Assembly (NCBI GenBank): GCA_003695135.1 | Contig: RFIR01000509.1 | Span: forward strand, 1 to 7,451 | DNA length: 7,451 bases | From: Alphaproteobacteria bacterium | Lineage (GTDB): Bacteria > Pseudomonadota > Alphaproteobacteria > Rhodobacterales > Rhodobacteraceae | Direction of reading: 5' to 3' | Shown: positions 1-4,225 of the stretch, piece by piece | Layout of the letters: each line of letters starts with the position of its first letter | How positions within the stretch are numbered: position 1 is the stretch's first letter | The notes under the pieces: model-generated | The model's input: the letters and a program-made list of their open reading frames with translations, nothing else | Databases searched by the model: none | Told to the model about the DNA's origin: nothing | Made by a program: the position numbers and the translations under genes

Positions 1-95
1 GCCGCCTCCCAGTAGCGATGCACGACATAGTCGCGCGCCATCGCCTCCATGCAGACCGGGTGCATCGGCCCCATCATCAGTATTTCCGGTTTCAT
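1..95 (-). CDS. 2-hydroxyacid dehydrogenase (glyoxylate/hydroxypyruvate reductase type), N-terminus only
   Basis: Only the first 31 codons are inside the window; the gene runs off the left edge. Read on the minus strand from the ATG at 95-93, the protein begins MKPEILMMGPMHPVCMEAMA and continues with R-D-Y-V-V-H-R-Y-W-E-A. This pattern, an opening beta strand, then GPM-P---EA, then a strand with V-HR-WE, is the usual N-terminus of the D-isomer-specific 2-hydroxyacid dehydrogenases annotated as hydroxypyruvate or glyoxylate reductases in Alphaproteobacteria. Such enzymes reduce 2-oxoacids with NAD(P)H in the cytoplasm. A good ribosome binding site (GGGAGGGG) lies just upstream of the ATG and supports the start. 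No catalytic motif (Rossmann GxGxxG or Arg-Glu-His triad) is visible because the gene is cut. The family call is from the N-terminus alone, so substrate and symbol are left open. It is transcribed away from the dctPQM operon. Confidence 0.62.
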   Translation of the reverse strand, partial: MKPEILMMGPMHPVCMEAMARDYVVHRYWEA

Positions 96-289
96 CGCGC
101 CCCTCCCGCCGGATGCCTCGTCGTGGCAGACCTAACCCCAGCCGCGGATGCTGTCGACCGCCTGGCCGGCTGCCATCGATACAAGTCCATTCGCGCGCAA
201 GCCCCCGTCCCGGTGGTGATTCGCACGTCCAGCGGAGGCTTTCGGCAGCGGCCATCCGCACCCCGCCCGCGTGCAACCCGAGCAAGGTA

Positions 290-318
290 TTGAATCCACG
301 CGATTTAACGCGTATCCG
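290..318 (+). promoter_or_regulatory. Candidate sigma-70-type promoter for dctPQM
   Basis: TTGAAT at 290-295 is followed after exactly 17 nt by TATCCG at 313-318, in the most AT-rich part of the upstream region. The -35 matches the TTGACA consensus at 4 of 6 positions, and the -10 is poor beyond its first three bases. A start near 325 would leave a leader of about 85 nt. Alphaproteobacterial promoters are loose, so this is only the best candidate by eye. A second weak -10-like site, TAGTCT at 360-365, has no clear -35 partner. Confidence 0.2.
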
Positions 319-400
319 AGCCGCGACCAGAACGCACTTTTCCCCCGCCCCCGCTGGTCTAGTCTGTAGGCATAAGCGACGTCACATTCACAATCATCTA

Positions 401-405
401 GGGAG
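401..405 (+). promoter_or_regulatory. Ribosome binding site of dctP
   Basis: GGGAG lies six bases before the ATG at 412. It fixes that start, which also gives a proper signal peptide. Confidence 0.7.
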
Positions 406-411
406 CGAATC

Positions 412-1422
412 ATGCGACTCATCCTCAACACGGCACTTGCTGCGGCTGTGGCACTTGCGGCCGCGCCGACGCTGGCCGATCCCGCCGGCTGCGACGAAGG
501 CGAGATCGTCATCAAGTTCAGCCATGTCACCAACACCGACCGGCACCCCAAGGGGATCGCCGCCGCGTTGCTGGCCAAGCGCGTCAACGAGGAGATGGAC
601 GGCAAGGCCTGCATGGAGGTCTATCCCAACTCCACGCTCTACAATGACAACAAGGTGCTGGAGGCGCTGCTGCAGGGCGACGTGCAGCTCGCCGCGCCCT
701 CGCTGTCGAAGTTCGAGAAGTTCACCAAGAAGTTCCGCATCTTCGACCTGCCGTTCATGTTCAAGAATATCCAGGCGGTGGACGCCTTCCAGCGCTCCGA
801 GGCCGGGCAGGCGCTCCTGAACTCCATGCGCCGCCGCGGCCTGCAGGGGCTGGCCTTCTGGCACAACGGCATGAAGCAGATGTCGGCCAACCGCCCGCTG
901 ATCCACCCCTCCGACGCCAAGGGGCTGAAATTCCGCGTCCAGCAGTCCGACGTGCTGGTGGCGCAGATGGAGGCGATCGGCGGCAGCCCGCAGAAGATGG
1001 CCTTCTCCGAGGTCTATGGCGCGCTGCAGCAGGGTGTCGTGGACGGGCAGGAAAACACCTGGTCGAACATCTATGGCAAGAAGTTCTTCGAGGTGCAGGA
1101 CGGCATCACCGAGACCAATCACGGCATCATCGACTATCTGGTGGTGACCTCGGTCGAATGGCTCGACAGCCTGCCCGAGGACGTGCGCAGCCAGTTCCTG
1201 CAGATCCTCAAGGAGGTGACCGAGGAGCGCAACGCCAAGGCCTATGAGGTCAACCAGCAGGCCCGCCAGGCGATCCTCGACGCCGGCGGCGTGATCCGCG
1301 AGCTGACGCCCGAGCAGCGCCAGGAATGGGTGGACGCGATGAAGCCGGTCTGGGAGAAGTTCGCCGACGATGTCGGTCAGGACATGATCGACGCCGCGCA
1401 GGCGATCAATGCCGGGATCTGA
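412..1422 (+). CDS. dctP: TRAP transporter periplasmic C4-dicarboxylate-binding protein DctP
   Basis: The 336-residue product is the periplasmic solute receptor of a tripartite ATP-independent periplasmic (TRAP) transporter. It captures a carboxylate and hands it to the DctQM membrane complex. Residues 1-22 form a Sec signal peptide (MR, a hydrophobic Ala/Leu stretch, then TLA before D23). The mature protein begins with the strand EIVIKFSHV (31-39), typical of DctP. Arg175 in GLKFRVQ (171-177) is the position of the arginine that salt-bridges the substrate carboxylate in this family. GQENTWSNI (212-220) carries the conserved Asn215. Length and motifs match the C4-dicarboxylate (malate, succinate, fumarate) DctP branch, although TRAP substrates are hard to assign from sequence alone. 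Two cysteines, Cys27 and Cys67, lie in the mature part and could form a disulphide. The gene is first in the dctPQM operon, and three stem-loops follow its stop. Confidence 0.93.
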   Translation: MRLILNTALAAAVALAAAPTLADPAGCDEGEIVIKFSHVTNTDRHPKGIAAALLAKRVNEEMDGKACMEVYPNSTLYNDNKVLEALLQGDVQLAAPSLSKFEKFTKKFRIFDLPFMFKNIQAVDAFQRSEAGQALLNSMRRRGLQGLAFWHNGMKQMSANRPLIHPSDAKGLKFRVQQSDVLVAQMEAIGGSPQKMAFSEVYGALQQGVVDGQENTWSNIYGKKFFEVQDGITETNHGIIDYLVVTSVEWLDSLPEDVRSQFLQILKEVTEERNAKAYEVNQQARQAILDAGGVIRELTPEQRQEWVDAMKPVWEKFADDVGQDMIDAAQAINAGI

Positions 1423-1436
1423 GGCCCTGACGGCCT
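1422..1436 (+). other. Small stem-loop at the dctP stop codon
   Basis: AGGCC (1422-1426) and GGCCT (1432-1436) can pair across a 5-nt loop, beginning at the last base of the dctP stop. There is no T-run. It is the first of three hairpins in the dctP-dctQ gap. Confidence 0.5.
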
Positions 1437-1446
1437 GATCCGACCC

Positions 1447-1472
1447 GGAAGGGCGCGGCGCCGCGCCCTTCC
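1447..1472 (+). repeat. Perfect 26-bp palindrome (intercistronic stem-loop) between dctP and dctQ
   Basis: The two halves, GGAAGGGCGCGGC and its exact complement, make a perfect 26-bp inverted repeat. In RNA this gives an 11-bp GC-rich stem with a GCGC tetraloop. It starts 25 nt after the dctP stop. The following bases (TGCACGC) are not a T-tract, so it is not a classical intrinsic terminator. It is more likely a 3'-end stabiliser or partial terminator that keeps dctP mRNA, and so the binding protein, in excess of DctQM. Intercistronic stem-loops do this in other bacterial operons, for example puf in Rhodobacter. The structure is certain; its role is inferred. Confidence 0.8.
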
Positions 1473-1481
1473 TGCACGCAA

Positions 1482-1498
1482 TCCCGCGCCAGACGGGA
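1482..1498 (+). other. Third stem-loop upstream of dctQ
   Basis: TCCCG (1482-1486) pairs with CGGGA (1494-1498) across a 7-nt loop. It ends about nine bases before the G-rich ribosome binding site of dctQ, so it could affect access of ribosomes to dctQ. It is short and may be fortuitous. Confidence 0.4.
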
Positions 1499-1517
1499 CA
1501 ACCGACGGGGACAGCTC

Positions 1518-2186
1518 ATGCATGACGCCAAATCCGGCCTCGTCGACCGGATCGAGGAGACGCTGATCTCGCTGATCCTGGGGCTGATGACGCTGATCAC
1601 CTTCGCCAATGTCGTCACCCGCTACGTCTTCAACCTCAACATCCTGTGGGCGCTGGAACTCACGGTCTTCCTGTTCGCCTGGCTGGTGCTGCTCGGCGCC
1701 TCCTATGCGGTGAAGAAGAGCGCCCATCTCGGGGTCGATGCGGTGATCAACGCGGTCGGACCCGGGCCGCGTCTGGCGCTGGGCGCGATCTCGGCCGCGC
1801 TCTGCATCCTCTATGCCTTCCTGCTGCTCAAGGGCGGCTGGGACTACTGGGCCAATTTCGCCAACCTGCCGCAGACCGAGGGGCGATGGTTCCCGCTCGG
1901 TTTCGAGGAGGACTTCCTGCCCAAGGGCTGGTACGAGGTCAACGACATCCCGATGCCGGCATTCCTGCGCTGGATCGAACCCCTGATGAACGAGGGCGAG
2001 CATTACGAGAAGATCCCCCGCTTCATTCCCTATGCGGTGCTGCCGCTGTCGATGGCGCTGTTGCTGTTCCGCTTCGTCCAGGCGACGGTCCGGCTGCTGA
2101 CCGGCCGCATCGACCGGCTGGTGGCCAGCCACGAGGCCGAGGACGAGATCGCCGAGATCCGCGAACATGGCGGGGAGAACGGCTGA
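1518..2186 (+). CDS. dctQ: TRAP transporter small membrane subunit DctQ
   Basis: The 222-residue protein is the small integral membrane subunit of the TRAP transporter and partners DctM in the inner membrane. Four hydrophobic segments are visible at about 15-35, 43-64, 85-106 and 169-192. NVVTRYVFN (31-39) at the end of the first segment is the family hallmark, and the WALELTVFLFAWLVLLGA stretch (44-61) is the usual second helix. Between helices 3 and 4 there is a loop of about 60 residues rich in acidic, aromatic and proline residues. With the family's N-in/C-in topology it would face the periplasm, where it could contact DctP. This longer loop is typical of C4-dicarboxylate DctQ proteins and absent from short ones. 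The tail is charged. The start is the ATG at 1518, preceded by GGGGACAG. It follows dctP by 95 nt and overlaps dctM by one base. Confidence 0.92.
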   Translation: MHDAKSGLVDRIEETLISLILGLMTLITFANVVTRYVFNLNILWALELTVFLFAWLVLLGASYAVKKSAHLGVDAVINAVGPGPRLALGAISAALCILYAFLLLKGGWDYWANFANLPQTEGRWFPLGFEEDFLPKGWYEVNDIPMPAFLRWIEPLMNEGEHYEKIPRFIPYAVLPLSMALLLFRFVQATVRLLTGRIDRLVASHEAEDEIAEIREHGGENG

Positions 2187-3583
2187 TGGATGTCGTTCTG
2201 CTGTTCGCGATGGTCGTCGGCATGCTGATGATCGGCGTACCGATCGCGGTGGCGCTGGGGATGAGCTCGATCTTCTATCTGCTGTTCTTCTCCGAAAGCT
2301 CCATGGCCTCGGTGGCCCAGACCCTGTTTTCGGCCTTCGAGGGCCATTTCACCCTGCTGGCGATCCCCTTCTTCATCCTCGCCTCCTCCTTCATGTCCAC
2401 CGGCGGGGTGGCGCGGCGCATCATCCGCTTTTCCATCGCCTGCGTCGGCCATCTGCGCGGCGGGCTGGCCATTGCCGGCGTGTTCGCCTGCATGATGTTC
2501 GCCGCGCTTTCGGGTTCGTCCCCGGCCACGGTGGTCGCCATCGGCTCCATCGTCATCGCCGCGATGCGCCAGGCCGGCTACACCCGCGATTTCGCCGCCG
2601 GCGTGATCTGCAATGCCGGCACGCTGGGCATCCTGATCCCGCCCTCGATCGTGATGGTGGTCTATGCCGCCGCGGTCGATGTCTCGGTGGGCCGCATGTT
2701 CCTGGGCGGGGTCGTGCCCGGCATCACCGCGGGGCTGATGCTGATGGTGGCGATCTATGTCATGGCGCGGGTGCGCGGCATGCCCAAGGGCGACTGGCAG
2801 GGCTGGGGCGAGGTCGCCGCCTCGTTCCGCGACGCCTTCTGGGGGCTGATGCTGATCGCGGTGATCATGGTCGGCATCTACGGCATCCCCGGCGTCACCG
2901 GGGCGATCTTCACCCCCACCGAGGCGGCGGCGGTCGCCTCGGTCTATGCCTTCGTCGTGGCGCTCTTCGTATATCGCGACATGGGACCGCTGAAGGCGAG
3001 GGATGCCGGTGGCCGGCGGCTGAACCTGATCAACCGTCCCCATGCGCTGATAACGGCCTTCTTCCATCGCGACACACAGCACACGCTGTTCGAGGCCGGG
3101 CGGCTGACGATCATGCTGATGTTCGTGATCGCCAACGCGCTGATCCTCAAGCATGTACTGACCGATGAGCGCGTGCCGCAGGAGATTGCCGAGGCGATGC
3201 TGAGCGCGGGGCTCGGCCCGGTGATGTTCCTGGTGGTGGTCAACGTGATCCTGCTGATCGGCGGCCAGTTCATGGAGCCTTCGGGGCTCCTGGTCATCGT
3301 GGCGCCGCTGGTGTTTCCCATCGCCATCAAGCTCGGCATCGACCCGATCCATCTCGGCATCATCATGGTCGTCAACATGGAGATCGGCATGATCACCCCG
3401 CCGGTGGGGCTCAACCTGTTCGTCACCTCCGGCGTGGCCGGCATGCCGATGATGGCGGTGGTGCGCGCCGCGCTGCCCTTTCTGGGCGTGCTGTTCCTGT
3501 TCCTGATCCTGGTGACCTATGTGCCCTGGCTGTCGACCATGCTGCCGACGGCGCTGATGGGGCCCGAGATCATCACCAAGTGA
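2186..3583 (+). CDS. dctM: TRAP transporter large membrane subunit DctM
   Basis: This 465-residue, very hydrophobic protein is the transport subunit of the TRAP system and moves substrate with sodium ions across the inner membrane in an elevator-type cycle. About a dozen membrane or re-entrant segments are visible. Family motifs occur in order: SGSSPATVVAIGS (109-121), NAGTLGILIPPS (143-154), TPTEAAAVASVYAF (244-257), MEPSG (363-367) and the matching EIGMITPPVGLN (399-410). The two PP-containing re-entrant loops are the inverted-repeat halves that carry the sodium and substrate sites. It is somewhat longer than minimal DctM proteins (about 430 residues) because of a charged loop at roughly 264-305, likely cytoplasmic. 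The chosen start is the ATG at 2186, which overlaps the dctQ stop (TGATG) and is preceded by GGGGAG at 2173-2178 or nearby. The frame is open far upstream, but that part lies inside dctQ and has no DctM sequence. Confidence 0.94.
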   Translation: MDVVLLFAMVVGMLMIGVPIAVALGMSSIFYLLFFSESSMASVAQTLFSAFEGHFTLLAIPFFILASSFMSTGGVARRIIRFSIACVGHLRGGLAIAGVFACMMFAALSGSSPATVVAIGSIVIAAMRQAGYTRDFAAGVICNAGTLGILIPPSIVMVVYAAAVDVSVGRMFLGGVVPGITAGLMLMVAIYVMARVRGMPKGDWQGWGEVAASFRDAFWGLMLIAVIMVGIYGIPGVTGAIFTPTEAAAVASVYAFVVALFVYRDMGPLKARDAGGRRLNLINRPHALITAFFHRDTQHTLFEAGRLTIMLMFVIANALILKHVLTDERVPQEIAEAMLSAGLGPVMFLVVVNVILLIGGQFMEPSGLLVIVAPLVFPIAIKLGIDPIHLGIIMVVNMEIGMITPPVGLNLFVTSGVAGMPMMAVVRAALPFLGVLFLFLILVTYVPWLSTMLPTALMGPEIITK

Positions 3584-3601
3584 GCCCGGCGTGGGGCGGT
3601 C

Positions 3602-4042
3602 TCATTCACCGGCCGCCTCGCGCCTTGCAATGGCGCTGTCGCGGTCCGACACGCCCAGCAGGTTGACGATCAGCCGCATCAGCCCGTCTTCCTCGGCCGA
3701 GCGTTTCTCGTCGGCCAGCGCGATGCGCCACAGCGCCACCACCTCGGCATAGCGCTCCTCATAGGGCACCGCATCCTTGATCGCGCGGGTGAAGCGCACC
3801 GTGTCGGCAGCCCCGGCCTCGATCTCCTCCGCCTGACGGCGCAGCGACGCCGCCGCATCCGCGTCGAGCCCATAGCGCGCGGCCAGCGCCGCGTCGATGG
3901 CGGCGATCTCGCGCGCGTCATAGACCCGGTCGGCCCGGGCCAGGCGCACCATCAGCGCCGCCATGGCCAGCCGTGCATCCCCCGGCGTGCCGGCGCGGGG
4001 CGGCGGGGCGGCCCCGATGAGGGAAAGAAGCGTTTCGATCAT
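3602..4042 (-). CDS. TerB-like (COG4103-type) small helical protein
   Basis: This 146-residue protein is predicted to be soluble and all-helical, with no signal peptide or membrane segment. It resembles the TerB-like family, whose name comes from tellurite resistance but most of whose members, including stand-alone ones like this, have no established function. The fold is a duplicated helical unit, and two matching acidic stretches are visible: ADRVYDAREIAAIDAAL (37-53) and ADEKRSAEEDGLMRLIVNLL (110-129). Each is A-D followed by an acidic helix, as in the TerB pseudo-repeat that carries metal-binding acidic residues. A proline/glycine-rich linker lies at 12-21. The start is the first possible ATG, since an in-frame TAG lies 12 nt upstream; its ribosome binding site is weak. 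No other ter gene is in view, so a tellurite role should not be assumed. It converges on dctM with an 18-bp gap and diverges from the ABC operon. Confidence 0.75.
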   Translation of the reverse strand: MIETLLSLIGAAPPPRAGTPGDARLAMAALMVRLARADRVYDAREIAAIDAALAARYGLDADAAASLRRQAEEIEAGAADTVRFTRAIKDAVPYEERYAEVVALWRIALADEKRSAEEDGLMRLIVNLLGVSDRDSAIARREAAGE

Positions 4043-4147
4043 GCGCCCAAGCTAATGCTTCGCCGCGCCCATTGCGACCCCGGGCGTTCGCGGACCGTGG
4101 CGGCCGCAACCGGGCCCGGCCGCCCGTCCCGCCGTGACCCGCCCTGA

Positions 4148-4159
4148 AATGCCGGCATT
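4148..4159. promoter_or_regulatory. 12-bp perfect palindrome in the terB-like/ABC divergent region
   Basis: AATGCCGGCATT is perfectly symmetric and overlaps the start of the candidate -35 box (4158-4163) of the ABC operon. This is a sensible place for a repressor site. A 12-bp palindrome is expected about twice by chance in a window this size, so position is the only argument for it. Confidence 0.25.
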
Positions 4160-4186
4160 GCCCGATCACACGCTTGCCGGTTAAGC
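4158..4186 (+). promoter_or_regulatory. Candidate promoter of the ABC-cNMP-MBL operon
   Basis: TTGCCC (4158-4163) and TTAAGC (4181-4186) are separated by 17 nt and lie about 40 nt before the preferred GTG start. The -35 matches at 4 of 6 positions; the -10 is poor. It is the best sigma-70-like pair by eye in the 165-bp region between the two ATG/GTG ends. Confidence 0.22.
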
Positions 4187-4225
4187 TCGGCCGCGAACAC
4201 GGGTGCGGTGAGGGCGGGAAGGGTC

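Larger units (their letters stand above)
96..411. other. Divergent intergenic region between the hydroxyacid dehydrogenase gene and dctP
   Basis: About 316 bp with no convincing gene. Reading frames crossing it are shadows or lack a ribosome binding site. It must hold promoters for both flanking genes. The part nearest dctP (about 285-315 and 370-411) is visibly richer in A and T than the rest, as expected for a promoter and leader. I see no strong palindromic operator, no sigma-54 GG-N10-GC promoter and no riboswitch-like structure. A short inverted repeat (TGGC at 163-166 and GCCA at 172-175) is too weak to name. Confidence 0.7.

Noticed and set aside
148..219. A 23-codon open frame upstream of dctP that could be a leader peptide
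   Set aside because: It has no ribosome binding site, no regulatory codon run and no attenuator-like hairpin after it.
2030..3352. Long minus-strand open frame opposite dctM
   Set aside because: Its translation is a His/Asp/Arg-rich low-complexity shadow, and dctM on the other strand is unmistakable.
3597..3611. CGGT/ACCG inverted repeat between dctM and the TerB-like gene as a terminator
   Set aside because: The stem is only 4 bp with a 7-nt loop and no T-tract on either strand.
3602..4042. A tellurite-resistance operon suggested by the TerB-like protein
   Set aside because: No terA, terC, terD or terZ gene is near, and stand-alone TerB-like proteins are common without any link to tellurite.
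4208..4225. Upstream GTG at 4208 as the start of the ABC protein
   Set aside because: Its ribosome binding site is poor, while the GTG at 4226 has G-rich sequence at better spacing and gives the N-terminus expected for the family.
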